Assembly (NCBI GenBank): GCA_001692895.1
Contig: KV748176.1
Span: 4,989,092 to 5,053,091, forward strand
Reading direction: 5' to 3'
Origin: Cenococcum geophilum 1.58
Lineage: Eukaryota > Ascomycota > Dothideomycetes > Gloniales > Gloniaceae
Length of the DNA stretch: 64,000 nt
The notes beneath the pieces were generated by a model. The model was not told the DNA's origin, made no database searches, and saw only the letters and a list, made by a program, of their open reading frames with translations. The translations under genes and the position numbers were made by a program. Positions 48,082-59,696 of this stretch are shown here, piece after piece (the stretch's first letter is position 1; the number at the start of each line of letters is the position of its first letter).

Positions 48082-49533
48082 ACTCACGTCTGCCTAAGTG
48101 ACTTGAGGGACGGTTCGGCTCAGGATCATGATTAATATTGATATCCGCGTGGCCAAAGGACACAAATCTTATTGTTCTATGTGGACGGCTGGATTTGATC
48201 AATTCTTCGCTTCCTACCTTCTAGTCAGCTCCAGTGTGAGTGTTGAAATAGACGATCAAGGGGAGTCAAATAGAAGGGTGATTCATGATATTTGATGGAG
48301 TAAGAAGCTCGTATATACGTGAGTAATTAGGTGGCTGGTAACAGCCACGGTATATTGGGCCCAGCCACCTGGTTTTCAACAGTGAGCTTCAGATCCATGC
48401 AAAAAAAAAAATACTGCCTCGATTTCATCCATATATCTAGATGTATTCTGACTATCTTGAGGCACTTCCTCTCATCGGAGAATTATTAAGAGCTCGCACT
48501 TTTACGAGCGTAGTTAACTCAACTCTTGTCTCTCCGAGCATAGAGGTCAAAGTTCCCATGTTAACCTTCATTATGCACTCCTTGTCAATATACTCTTACC
48601 CATTTGATGAGCTTGAGGCGGATGGGTTATTTCGTAATTCGAAAGGAGATGCTTCATATCAATCTAGAGGATAATTGTGTTTGTGGATCATGATGGCCCC
48701 AGGACCTGCGGAAGATCCAGGACCAACTAGCTTGCAGTTAATATGGTAGCGATGATACTGTCGATCGGTAGTCCGTGCACCGATTGTAAGAAAAGAATGA
48801 GGGGAGGGGGGTGGCAATGGAAACAAGGGGTAGGTCACCGAGTCAAGACGGGGTAGGTGACCGAGTCAATGACTGAGTCAATGGGAGGTAGCTGAGTCGG
48901 TGACAAGACAACCTGATTCAGGTCGACAGATACCAATCCCTCTCACATGCTCGAGGCAATTTTTACCAACTGAAAATTTCCATGAAAGGTCTAATAATTG
49001 AATTGTAGGAACTACTTTTTTTTTTCAAGCCTCCGCCGCCCTGTTGGGCTTGTGATGCACCAATGAATAAATGTCAGTAAATCGTGAATTCAGGCTAAAT
49101 CCATTCAGCACGCCTCACTTTACAGATACTCATACTTCAAGCCTCCCTAAAAATTGCTAGCCAGTCACATCTTCTCGGAAGCTCCGGACCAGTCTAAAGT
49201 TTATCGTTTGGAACACCATCTAAATTTTGGCGGTCTCATGTATGTTCATCTACTTTGATTTGATCTGGGCTATGGCGGGTTTGGACCAATTCTTCCATTT
49301 CATTGAAACTACTTGGGTGGTCTCAAGTACAAGGCATGCAAGTTTCACTCATCGACATCCTCCGCAAATCATATGACAGCAATACCAACGAGAGTTACAC
49401 AATAGTTCTTCCCGTAGAAACGCCGTCATGGCATGTCCTTGATACTGATATTGGATCATTAATCGTGGGAAACAGTGTCCCGCCGAGCATGCATCGTTCA
49501 CATTCATCGTCGCACCACACTCCCCCGCGCTGC
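48082..49533. other. Intergenic, with a possible solo LTR
   Basis: No supportable gene. A 77-codon open frame at 48441-48674 has no recognisable feature. The frame on the + strand at 49303-49875 is largely antisense to the last exon of the coiled-coil gene. Confidence 0.4.
48241..48928. repeat. Possible solo LTR related to the Copia element
   Basis: It starts TGTTGAAATAGACGATCA, close to the Copia LTR start (TGTTGAACGGACGATCA), and ends GATTCAGGTCGACA, identical to the end of the right Copia LTR. The interior differs and carries a GGTGGCTGG/CCAGCCACC inverted repeat (48330-48369) and repeated ACCGAGTCA words (48836-48904). The flanks (GTGAG and GATAC) are not a target duplication, so this is tentative. 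Confidence 0.3.
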
Positions 49534-51509
49534 TTAACTAGTCTCCTTAGTGATTCCAGACACCTTGCTCAGAAGAGACTCGTAACGGCCCTTCCAATAT
49601 GTAACAGCCTCATGCTTGGAAGATCCATTTGCGCCGTTCTCTTTATTGCGGCTACTCCCAAGCTGGGCTTCAAGTTGGGCTTCAAGTTGGGTGATTTTCT
49701 CATCCATCCTAGCGCGTTGGTCTTCCGCACCTTTCTCCATCTCCCTAGCTTTGGCAACCTGGTCCTTGTAACGCTTGGTAGCATCCTAGGAAAGAGAAGA
49801 ATTAGCAGATTTTTAACAAAGAAGCGTCTAAAATACGTCAGACGATTGTATAAAAGAAATTTTGCAGTTGCCTAAATATCCGAAGCAATTCACAGGTCAC
49901 ACTAACTGCACATCTCAATTGCGTACTGATTAGTCGCTTACCTTTGCAAGCGCCTGCCATTTTTCGAAATCCTCACCAAGCTTGGCCTTCTTAGCTTCCA
50001 CGTCCTGTACCTTAGCCTCCAGATGGTTATTGCTCGTTGACAGCTTATCAATTGTGGCTTGCAATTCGTCGATCTTGCGCAAGCCTTCGTCTGGGACGGC
50101 CTTGGATGCTTGAGTATTCTTGAAGGTAGCCTTCTCGGCAATAAGCTCGTTGTTTTCCAGCTCTAGCTCCTCATTTTCTCTCTGCAGCTCCTCAAGCTTG
50201 CTTTGGAGTGACTTCTTGTCAATCTGAAGCTCAATGATCTTGCTTGTGTCTTCCGGTAGACCCTTGTTCACAAAGAAGGTACTCTGTTCTGTCTTCAATT
50301 TGGCGATCTCCGTATTCGCCTGCTCGAGTTGGGCTTTGAGCTCATCGATCGTCTTCTTGGTCAAGCTCAGGCTCTAGAGATTATGTTAGCAATATGTCTA
50401 AAGGGACTGATGTTAACCTAAGAGCGGCATACATGAGCCAACATCCCGAACTCGTTTGACTGATCATTGTACTTCTGCAGTTGCGTTTTATTAAGATTCA
50501 TCAAACGGGTGGTTTCCGCTCTGTTAGCCCCGTCTTGAAGCTTCAACTCCACGGACAAAGCCTCGGCGGCCTGGCGAAGCTTGATCTCCTTTTGAAGATC
50601 CTCTTGAAGTGCAGTAGTCTCTGCAGCTACTCTATCTTTAGCCTCGCTGGACTGTTTCACCGCATCGAGCGCATTCAGCTGACTTTCATACAAAGTGTTG
50701 CGCAACGTCTGATTCTCAACCTCGAGGTCCTTCTTAGTAGCGACTAGATTCTTGAGATGAGTCTCAAGGTCTTCACAAGTTTTCTTTTCATCCTTTGTAG
50801 AAGCCATCATCTTTTCCAGGTCTTCTTTAGATTTGTTGAGCTCGTTCTTAAGTAGACCACGATCAAGAGTCAGCCTGGAAACACGCTCTTGGAATTCTGC
50901 TAGCTGGTCAAGTTGCACCTTCGTGTCAGCCTGGAATTGGAGAAAAGATTTCTGCTGGGTGAGAATGAGGCTATCCTGGAGGTCGATCTTCTCTTTCTGC
51001 ATGTTGATTTCTGCATAGGACTGCCGAATACTGCTATGAAGAGCGGTTTGATGGTATAGTGCATAGTTCTGCTTTTGTTGGTCAAGAAACTTCGGAACGG
51101 CCTGTTTCATATCCGTGGCGAGCAGGAACAGACGATCAAGTTCCTCCCATAGACGATTAGCAGTCTCGATACCCTTTCCATCAGACCCCGAGGTCTTTTT
51201 GACGGTATCGCGGAGAGACTCAATCAAAGCACGCAGGCCACCAATGCTGGCAGACAAGGATTTCTCAAATTTAGTGTTGTATTCAGTTATCATGCCGCTT
51301 AATTTCTCGTCTTGAGCTAACGCGAGCTGTGTTACACCGTTCTCATAGGCTGTAAGCTCAACTTTGTGCGAAGAGTTCAGTTGCTCCTTAGTCACTAGAG
51401 CGTGAGACATAATTGTTGCAGGAGGTTCTTTCTGATCGGCAAGACGGGATGCTGCGGGAGCATATTTCGAAGTTGCGAGGGACGTAGGAGTGTACGATGC
51501 TGAAGTCAT
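49534..51509 (-). CDS. Coiled-coil protein of unknown function
   Basis: Not recognised as a named protein. Three exons: 51509-50433, 50373-49942 and 49785-49534, with introns of 59 and 156 nt at phase 0 and good GTATGC and GTAAGC donors. The product is about 586 residues. The N-terminus (MTSASYTPTSLATSK) is Ser/Thr-rich. Residues about 60-180 are helical (LRALIESLRDTVKK), and most of the rest up to about residue 570 is long heptad-like coiled coil rich in Lys, Glu, Gln and Leu (for example LQSKLEELQRENEELELENN). There is no signal peptide, membrane segment or enzyme motif. The pattern suits a cytoskeletal, septal or tethering scaffold, but that is only an inference. The gene looks intact; an additional upstream exon cannot be excluded. 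Confidence 0.8.
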
Positions 51510-52732
51510 TATCGGGGCAAGACAGCCTTACTATTATCTGTGAGTCAATGCATTGATTAGGAGAGGAAAATATGGTGAGCTGATCATGCGCTCACCTCAG
51601 CGTCTGCCACAGTGCCAAGCTGCTCTTCACAACTCGCCAAAGCAGATTCTGATTGCTCGGTGATATCACGATTCAGTTCAATGCTATTGACCCGTATGTA
51701 GGAAGCAAAGTATGAGATACAGAGCTTGTTCACCATCCAGCCGGGAAGGAAGGAGGTAGGAATGAGAAAGAGAAGGAGTTGGCGTCAACTCGTCAAAACT
51801 GGTACGAGTAAACCACACCCCAAGCGGAAACCGTGGAGGTACTCACACTTGTCCAGACAATGTAGAGTCAAGGAGTAATGCAGACCGGAAGTAACTGGGA
51901 GTGGGGTATGACAAAGTAAGGTGGGAGTTTGAGAGTTGTGCACGACAGAAGGGGAAGGGGGTGAGGTGAAAGGAGGAAAACAAAGTCGACACGTTTTCGA
52001 CAACAAGCAAGCAGTAGCAACATCGGCCCAAGTGCACCGGCCATATATTCTGATGGATGCCTCCGGGGTGCTTCGGTACCTTCAGCGTAGTATAACAATT
52101 AAGCCGAGAAGATCTAAAGTACTCGGCCACCATCCCTACGTTCCATGTGTGCTGTACAAGCTCCACACCACTGTAACCTTCTAGAGCATGAAGAATCTCA
52201 GTCTCATATAAAGAGTCTCATATGGGTTGGTGTTGCAGTCCTTTGGAGAGTTTGACCTCGTGAAGGACATTGGAGGAGATCGGGAAACACTTGAGAATTT
52301 AATGGAGTGGCCTTGCCAGTCTCGCAATGAGAATATTTGTAATTTTAGATTTGAAGACCTAGCACTTTTCTCAAAACATTGATAGAGTTTATGGAAAGTG
52401 AACGCGAGATTATTGCAGACGATCAAGCTTCTTCACCAGAGCGTTCTACGCCTCCTAGCTGCATGCCATGGCGGCCCTGAAGCTTAGCATCGCAACTGTT
52501 TAAACGCCTATCTGAAGCACCAGGTTCTTGTCACTCGGAGCTTTATGCAGCATTGATGCAAAGTATTTGCGATTGAAGAAAAAACCTTTGTAGGCCATGA
52601 AATATATACTAAGCTATATGTTCCCGATGAGTTCCCGAAACGCTAAAGTTCAGTGGTCTTAGTAATAAATGCATGCATATAATGAATATAGCTTGGGTAA
52701 GCTCTATCACCAGTCTTGGCATAGTGTTATAA
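51510..52732. other. Intergenic, no supportable gene
   Basis: It probably holds the promoter of the - strand coiled-coil gene. Open frames at 51785-52184 on both strands overlap each other and carry no known features. Confidence 0.4.
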
Positions 52733-53502
52733 TCAATCGTCGTCGCCGACGCCTTCTTGCACCCGGCCCTGATTCTCAACCGCAATATTTATACCCAATA
52801 TAAGCTCCTTCCTCCATCCTGCTACAAGCCCTATTCTTATCCACGACTTTAAGCACTCCGTTTGCTCAATATTCACTGGTCCAAGCCTCATTCGTTGCCA
52901 GGATATCGTCCGCCGAGCTCCTGAGAAAATACGTTAAGACGCGCTTGAAGCTCTGGTGAAGTTGCTGCCTCGTACGGTAGATTTTGAATGACGATCAACT
53001 GCGCCAAAGCCTCTTGAACAACTGGTTGATTGATAGACTCCCTTAGTATAAGTTCCTTCTGCTCCTTAACCTTTTAAACTTGGGCTTCACCCTATTTTTA
53101 AAATAGATCCTTAAGTCTCTGCTTTATAACTTTCTTAATTACCGAGTCCTGCTCTTTAACGGTAATACCGTGCTCCTTATGTAGATGCGTGCGAATATTG
53201 ATAGTAATTACCTCTTACCAGGATGTACACTTAGCACAGTACCATTATCGCCTGCCATTATTCTTAACTGGCTCGCCCTCGCGAGGCGCCTTTGTATAGG
53301 ACCAAGTATTTGTTGAGCGAATCTTTCGTTTCTTTAAGCTAGGTGGGAGAGAACCGGAGGATTGGTTGGAGGATAACGCGTCGGAGTCTTCGTCGGTATC
53401 GGCGTCATCAAATTAGTTGCTCTCAGGCTTAGATACTTCAGACCTAGTACTAGAACTACTGCCATGACTATATATGATGGACTCTGACTGTAGGGGAGCC
53501 AT
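52733..53502 (-). mobile_element. Internally deleted hAT transposase relic
   Basis: On the - strand a frame starts at ATG 53502 (MAPLQSESIIY), passes through an acidic stretch (DDADTDEDSDALSS) and reaches a BED-type zinc finger near 53180-53345 (WYCAKC, then HLHKEHGI). It continues through QALAQ-like helices (EALAQLIVIQNLPYEAA) to about 52925. There it meets, in another frame, the hAT C-terminal block (FSGARRTISWQRMRLG, ECLKSW), which ends at TGA 52733-52735. The catalytic middle of the transposase is missing, so the copy is a non-autonomous deletion derivative. A few in-frame TAA codons of RIP type are present. It is related to, but not the same as, the hAT at 16028-18830. I did not find its terminal repeats. 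Confidence 0.7.
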
Positions 53503-53678
53503 AGTATTGTGATACTGGTGGTGTTGGAGGGTAGTAGAACTACAAAAACTATGAAACTATCCGCGCAGGAAACCAAAATATTGAGTTCCTGTGTATTTTT
53601 AGGAACGGCTGGCGTAGTATTAATACTATATGATGATCTACTACCTCAATATTCATAAAATTAATGTCTACTAACGTA

Positions 53679-53794
53679 GGTGATAGGGTTATGACGGTTA
53701 TGACGGTTATGACGGTTTGGAACATCAAAACTGCGCACAGACGAAATTTGTTGGGAACCATCATAACTTTGCCGACCGTCATAACTCTATCACC
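53679..53794. mobile_element. Small MITE with GTTATGACGG repeats
   Basis: A 116-bp element with TIRs GGTGATAGGGTTATGACGG (left) and its near reverse complement (right, one difference), flanked by a perfect TAACGTA duplication (53672-53678 and 53795-53801). The left arm carries three tandem copies of TTATGACGG. It has no coding capacity. Confidence 0.7.
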
Positions 53795-53796
53795 TA

Positions 53797-54218
53797 ACGT
53801 AGTCTGCGGGCAAGTGGACCATGCGGGCAAGTGGGCCAAAAACTCACCAAAAAAGCAGGAAGTTCACACCTTAATATCTCAACAACCACTTAATAATAAA
53901 TTCTAACAATTTAGATTTAGACTTTTGTATATACTCTACAGCTTCTATTAAAGTTGCATAGTAAATGGTTGGGTGGTTTTTAAGATATTAATATTTAAGG
54001 GCCAAAATAAGGCCAAGCTACTATATCTTTAAAACTACTAAACTATTTACTATATAACCTTAATAGAAGCCGCAGAGTATATATGAAAGTCTAAATCTAA
54101 ATTATTAGAATTTATTATTAAGTGGTTGTCGAGATATTAAGGTGTGAATTTCCTGATTTTTGGTGAGTTTTTGAAGTGGCCCACTTGCCCGCATGGTCCA
54201 CTTGCCCGCAGACTACGT
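53797..54218. mobile_element. Foldback MITE of 422 bp, almost entirely palindromic
   Basis: Two arms of about 200 bp are near-perfect reverse complements. The outer ends read ACGTAGTCTGCGGGCAAGTG and contain a direct repeat of GCGGGCAAGTGG. TA lies at both ends (53795-53796 and 54219-54220), suggesting a Tc1/mariner/pogo-type target. The inner parts are AT-rich and worn. There is no open frame of note. Its left edge adjoins the small MITE. Confidence 0.85.
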
Positions 54219-55859
54219 TACGTTATACCACAAAAGCTTCAAAAAATCTATATATATATTCATAAGCTTATGAATAATTCAATTCATAAGGGGAAAATAA
54301 ATTCAATGCATATCATTCGTTATGAATGAATATATTCATAAAAATGAATGAATAAAAATATTCTTAAGACCGCTGCTGAAGTTTATCCCGTGGCTGTTCA
54401 CCTAGAACGTCCATATGCAAAAGCATTTTAAAGCACACTAAATGCGGCCTGTGCGGGCGGAGACAACCCCATTGTGCCGTGCCGTCCCGAGGAACGCAGC
54501 TTATCCTAACCGCACAGTGACATCTTCTATCGATTGGTAAGAGGGTTCACACAGAGAAGTAGCACAAGGGGGAAACACAAGAAGTTGAGTATGCTCGCCA
54601 ACGGCTGGTATTCGGAAAGGACATGAGACTAATAGCCTCTGGAGGTACATACATGACTAGCCTGTCAGACCAGGGGTGTATTTAAGATTCATAGATTACG
54701 GAGAATTTTAAACTGTCTGCTTAGGCGAGGAGCGATGGTCTGAGCACCATATTTGCGATTGCCCTCCGGGATGGCTATTAGATTAAACATGCAATGCTAC
54801 GGAGTACTACACTGGTGTAGCACAGGGGAATTGTGGCAAAACGGAGGTGCAGAAATGCAATTGAAGTGGGTAAAGGGAGCATCTTAAGATTAGCAAGACA
54901 GTGTGGGCAGCGCTGCGATCCTTCATGTTGGAATAATCTCACCGCATCCTAGCTACGTGCTTCACGGAAATTTTCCATTCCCAAGCTGAAGGAAGCTGCT
55001 GGTTTTATCCAGGATCATCCCGTCCCAAACTTTGCTGCGGAAGATGGCGGACTGCATGGTTGGCCCTGTCGTCTGCAAGGCGCTGTGGAAAAAGCAACGA
55101 GGGACGGGCTGTCGCAAGAAGCGTAAACGAGCCGAGCGGAGCTCCCAGAGCCTTGGCGCACGGAGGTCTCGAAGGCTCTACCTAGGTAAGGAAAAGACTG
55201 CAAAAGAAACCAGACGACGCCATAATGGCGGGCAAGCCGACAACGCTTGGTGGCTGCGAACTAGACTAGACAGCGGAGTGTCCCGAAGCAGACGGGGAGG
55301 CGCTTGGACGTCGGCTGGGGGGTGGTTTGCTAAGAGCACCCAGGGTTTGCTAAGGATTTAGGATGCTGAGGTGGGCAAGTGGTGGTGGTGGTCTGTGGTG
55401 GTTGCGCGCTGGTGGGGATTATTGTGAGGGCGTGGTGGCCATGCATGGTGCCCGTGGTGGGCGTGTGAGGGGTGTACCAGGGCAATTTGTTCGCGGATGG
55501 GCCATCGCGAAATCCTTCCCACGCAGCCCTGCATCCGCAGGCTTTGGACAGCGCCCCAAGACCGCGTTCAGCGATGTTGGATGCGCCAGGACTGCAGGAA
55601 ACGGATTGTGACGGACTGCTGGGCCAGTCAAGAGTGAAACCTGCCGAACCCACTCTCGCGGCCATGTTCAAAAGCCCTCGACAGCCACGCAACCAGACAA
55701 TGAAACGCAGCTAAAAATCCAAATCCTCTCACTCGGGGCGAACGGGAGCAGCTTACCGCCACAAAAGACCCACGCCAGTTGCGCCTGGTGCAGAAGAGCC
55801 CTCATCACAATCTTATCGTGCAGACCCCCAAGCGCTCCTAAGCGTAGCGCGGAGCAGTA
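54219..55859. other. Intergenic, no supportable gene
   Basis: 54230-54365 is a low-complexity AT stretch with repeated TTCATAA/TTATGAA words. From about 54950 the GC content rises. Overlapping open frames on both strands at 55015-55714 (up to 120 codons) are typical of GC-rich promoter DNA and none is recognisable. Confidence 0.4.
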
Positions 55860-56490
55860 GCTGGAGTTGTTGGTGGTAATCTGCGAGCCTGATCAGACTT
55901 GTTTTTCTCGTTTTCCTCGCTCGTCGTCTGACTCTCGTCTCGCTCGCGTCTTGCTCGCATCTTGCTCGCGCCCGTTCACCATCCCTCGCCATCCTCATCC
56001 AAGTCTCTCTCGTCTGTCCCTCACGGCACCGCAAGGCATTTGCTTGTCTTGCTCCAGCGCCCTCCTCCGCCGTCCGCCGCCCTCGTATTCGCTATTCCGC
56101 ATTCCAATACGCCTGCGACCTCCGCTTTCCTAGTTTCTCTGAAAAAGAACCGCGACGCCAAGCCGGGCAGGGATTCGCCAGTCATCCGATTCCCTCACTG
56201 GCTGTTCTAAGCACCTCATACAGGCCTAGCTACGGTACTGGCCACACTCATTCACTATTATTCTTATTCCTCCTCGTAGCCTACTTACCTCTGATCACGC
56301 CGGCTCGTCTCTCCTTGATTGTCTCGCTGCGAATCGCTTCCTCCTTGGTATTGTCACTGCCTATTAATTCTATTGTTCCTCTTGACTACAATAATGCAAC
56401 GCTAACCGCTATCCAGCTGTAACATTGATTCGCATCTTTTCCTTCCCCATAATAGACCTACACTCTTAGCATACACCGCCCACGTAATAC
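55860..56490 (+). promoter_or_regulatory. Pyrimidine-rich leader/promoter of the G-alpha gene
   Basis: About 600 bp of strongly CT-rich sequence upstream of the ATG at 56491, including CTCGCTCG repeats near 55930-55970, as common in fungal core promoters and leaders. No TATA box or binding site is claimed. Open frames here are by-products of low complexity. Confidence 0.4.
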
Positions 56491-57797
56491 ATGGCCCCAG
56501 GAATAATGTGTTTTGGAAAGAAGCCGGAGGATCCAGACGCGAGGAGGAATGAGGAGATCGAGAAGATTATTCGTCTGGATAAAAAACGGCAGGAGAAAGA
56601 GGTGAAGCTGCTACTGCTAGGTACAGATTATTATATACACGAGCAATTCGTCCGCTACTGCTAACTGGATCCGATCATAGGAGCTGGAGAGAGCGGCAAG
56701 TCTACGGTTCTAAAGCAAATGCGTGTAATACATGCTGGAGGCTTCAGTAAAACTGAGCGAAAGCAATGGCGGGCCATCATATTCAATAACTTAGTTTCTG
56801 CCTTCCAGACTATTTTTGGAGCCATGCAGGAGCAAGAGACGGACTTTGAAGATGATGACAACATTGTATGTCCTCATTTGTTGATCGTCAGGTACATTGT
56901 TTTCCTAACTTGCTTTTTCCACAGAGATACGCAGAGCTTATCGCAGCGGATCCGGAAATTGGTCTCGAGGAGTCAATGCCTTTAGATTGCTTAGCCGCCT
57001 TCAACAGTCTCTGGGCAGACAAAGGTGTGCAGCTAGCCATTCTCAAAGGCAACCAGTATGCTCTACACGACAACCTGAGCTAGTACGTCGCGGTCAACTG
57101 TATCGCTTTACCAAAATACTAAAATTTCGCAGCTTCTTCGCCGATGTCGACCGCCTATTTGCTAAAGACTACATGCCCACCGACCAGGATATTCTCCGCA
57201 CACGTTTACGGACCACAGGTATCATCGAGACTATCTTCGATCTCGGAAACCTGACCTACCGTATGTTTGATGTCGGCGGCCAGCGGTCTGAGCGAAAGAA
57301 GTGGATTCACGTCTTCGACAACGTGCAAGTGGTTCTCTTTTTGGTCGCGATCAGCGGTTACGACCACGTTTTGGTGGAAGATCGGAATGGGGTAGGCCAT
57401 TATCACGTCTAAACTTGTTCGTGGGTTTGAAACTAACTACGTGCTGCAGAACCAAATGCACGAAGCGCTAATGCTGTTTGAATCAATCTCCAACTCGAAA
57501 TATTTCGATAGGTCTGCATTGATCCTCTTCCTTAACAAAATTGACCTGTTCAGAGAGAAGATCTCTGGAGGGATGAGCCCGATCAATAGGATATTCACAG
57601 ACTATACTGGCAGGCCCACCGACATCGAAGCGGGTCAAGAGTTTTTTGCGAATAAATTCAGGAACCTCGTCCGCCAACCGAAGAAGGAGGTTTATGTGCA
57701 CTACACAAATGCCACAGACACTGATCTTCTGAAGAAGACTATGGAATCAGTGCAGGATATGATTGTGCAGCGCAACCTCAACGCGCTTATTCTTTGA
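56491..57797 (+). CDS. Heterotrimeric G-protein alpha subunit
   Basis: G-alpha subunit, the GTPase that relays signals from seven-transmembrane receptors. Five exons: 56491-56620, 56681-56865, 56925-57082, 57133-57391 and 57450-57797. Introns are 50-60 nt and phases close to 359 residues. The first ATG gives MAPGIMCFGKK. The second ATG (56506) gives MCFGKK, as in one fungal G-alpha group, and may be the true start (354 residues). Motifs: P-loop GAGESGKST (44-52), switch I TRLRTTG with Arg182 and Thr185, switch II DVGGQRSERKKW (204-215), NKID (273-276) and TNAT (330-333), where most family members have TCAT. The end, QRNLNALIL, lacks the Cys four from the end that is the pertussis-toxin site in fungal group I. 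I infer a group II-like or group III-like subunit rather than group I. The gene looks intact. Confidence 0.95.
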
Positions 57798-58543
57798 TTT
57801 TGTAACAAAAGCATTTTCGTTGATTCGAAATTCTTTTGGGTTCATTTTTGGGCGGAGCCTTGACGATACAAAGCGACCGGGCAAGAAATACATTCAGCAT
57901 CCTTTACAAGGCTAGGGAGGCATAGCACAGGAGCTCAGACATCGACCCGGCAAGGATGGAATCAAGGAGGCCGTGGAGCACTCCTGGATTCCAGAGGAAT
58001 GCTGGCCGTAAATCTGATCTGCGAGACTGGTACTTTTCGCTTCTTATCATTGTTCTTCTACAGATGATGTGATGACTATTGGGCCTGGCGCAATTGGATT
58101 TTGAGAACATGGGGCTTGCCATTTGGTATGGACTGGGGGAAATAAGTCGAATCTCGGAGGGGTCTTGATTTTGGCGGTTTCACCGTGTGGGCTGTGCAAG
58201 GCTTTCATCTTCTTCAGAGGTATATTACACAGCATGAATCAATTCTGGACTGTTGCAAATAGCAGCACCGTTAGTCCCTAGACTTTTTCAGCTTGAAGAC
58301 CCTGTCTTACGTGAACATGCGGATGGCCGTGTGACGGCGTGAGCGTGCACCTGATGGGTTTGCAAACAAGCATGACAAGCCCGAAAGGGTTGCACCGGCC
58401 GTCAGGGAATACTGCTGCAGCCCGGATTAATCGTCGGACCGTGGCTGACAGGGAGAGTCTCGCCAACCACAGTCAGTTCTAAGCCTGGCCACCGACCTTG
58501 AAACGGGCAAAGCAGATACCAGCACTCCTCCTACGAGCTGCCA
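57798..58543. other. Intergenic
   Basis: 3' region of the G-alpha gene and promoter of the next gene. Short open frames on the - strand (57904-58466) are not supported by any motif. Confidence 0.45.
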
Positions 58544-59696
58544 ATGTTTTCTCCAGCGCTAGGTAGAGTCGTACGCTCGACTTGCGCGATTTCTGGCACC
58601 TCCGTATGTACAGCAAGCCGCCAAGCGACCGTCAACTCTATAGGCGCCGCATCGCAAGCCCTTTCCCGAAGACCGCATCAGCGCCGGCATTCATCTTCAA
58701 AGGCATCAATTCCACCAGATGGCTCAAATAGGTCAAGTTCTCCCCAGCAGACACCTAATACTGCATCGACGAGGTCCCCAGAAAAGAAACCGGCCGGACG
58801 TGGTGGACGGAAGAGGGCTACCCCATCTCTGAACGTGCCTCATGTGCCACCAACAGATTATCTTCAGCAACTAGGTTCGTCCGCCCAAAAATAAGCCCTT
58901 CGGCATATCTGCAATCACTGACGTATCTGCAGATGTGAAGGTATCATCCTTCTTCTCTCTCCACCGCCCTATATCAGTGACCACCTCCATACCAAAGCCC
59001 TCTACCGAGGCCTCCTTCAACTCCATATTCGAACCTCGTCTTCAAGACAATCGCAAGTACGCAGATGTCATACACACCCTCTCCAATAGCGTTGAAAGTC
59101 TAGAGACCGCTGTGCAGGGGCAGGAAGAGAGAGATATTCGAGAAGAGATTTTACAAAACTCGTCGTCCAATTCCGAAAATGTCAAGCATCTAGACGGAGT
59201 CCCACAAATATCTGTGGATCAGATGATAGCACAATTTGTGCCATTCAAAGCTCCGCCAGCACCTGTATCTTTCGATGAGGCGCAGTCAAAACGTAAAGCG
59301 GCTCCAAGGCAGCGGGTTCGGGAGGGAGCTAAAGTACAACCTCCCCAACCGAAGCGAAAAGCCTGGAGCACTACGGTTGTGGTTACAGAGTCTACCGATT
59401 CAAACGGTGAGCGAACATATTCGACATCCACTTCTCCAATGGTGGAGATTCAAGTTCCAGCGATGGAGAATCCCATGGAGCAAGCCGACATAGAGATACG
59501 CCAGCCTTTCCTTGATCGCATGAAAATCCGACAGAAGAGGTATCAGCAGTATCGGGGGGATCGGGCAGAGAAAGACCGAGGGACTATGTTACTGATTAGT
59601 GTGAAGAGGCAAAGGAAACTTAAGATGAAGAAGCACAAGTATAAGAAGTTGATGAAGAAGACAAGGTTATTGAGGAGAAAGCTGGATCGGGCGTAA
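58544..59696 (+). CDS. COX24: Mitochondrial COX24 / mS38-type protein
   Basis: Two exons, 58544-58874 and 58933-59696, with a 58-nt intron (donor GTTCGT, acceptor CTGCAG), giving 364 residues. The N-terminus is Arg/Ser/Ala-rich with almost no acids (MFSPALGRVVRSTCAISG) and looks like a mitochondrial targeting sequence. After the intron comes the SSFFSLHRPISVT block and a long, poorly conserved middle. The last 37 residues (MLLISVKRQRKLKMKKHKYK and onward to RRKLDRA) match the very basic domain of yeast Cox24, the small mitoribosomal subunit protein mS38, which is needed for mitochondrial mRNA processing or translation of COX1. The basic tail is expected to bind rRNA. No breaks are seen. The middle is long compared with yeast, as is usual in filamentous fungi. 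Confidence 0.88.

Noticed and set aside
48836-48904. Repeated ACCGAGTCA words as a possible CRISPR-like or regulatory array
   Set aside because: Too few, irregularly spaced, in a eukaryotic setting; more likely part of a repeat end.
49303-49875. Open frame of 190 codons on the + strand
   Set aside because: Antisense to the last exon of the coiled-coil gene; its repeats come from the LEAQLEAQL codons on the other strand.
55015-55714. Several overlapping open frames on both strands upstream of the G-alpha gene
   Set aside because: GC-rich, Arg/Ser/Gly/Pro-rich translations with no domain, start context or splice support.
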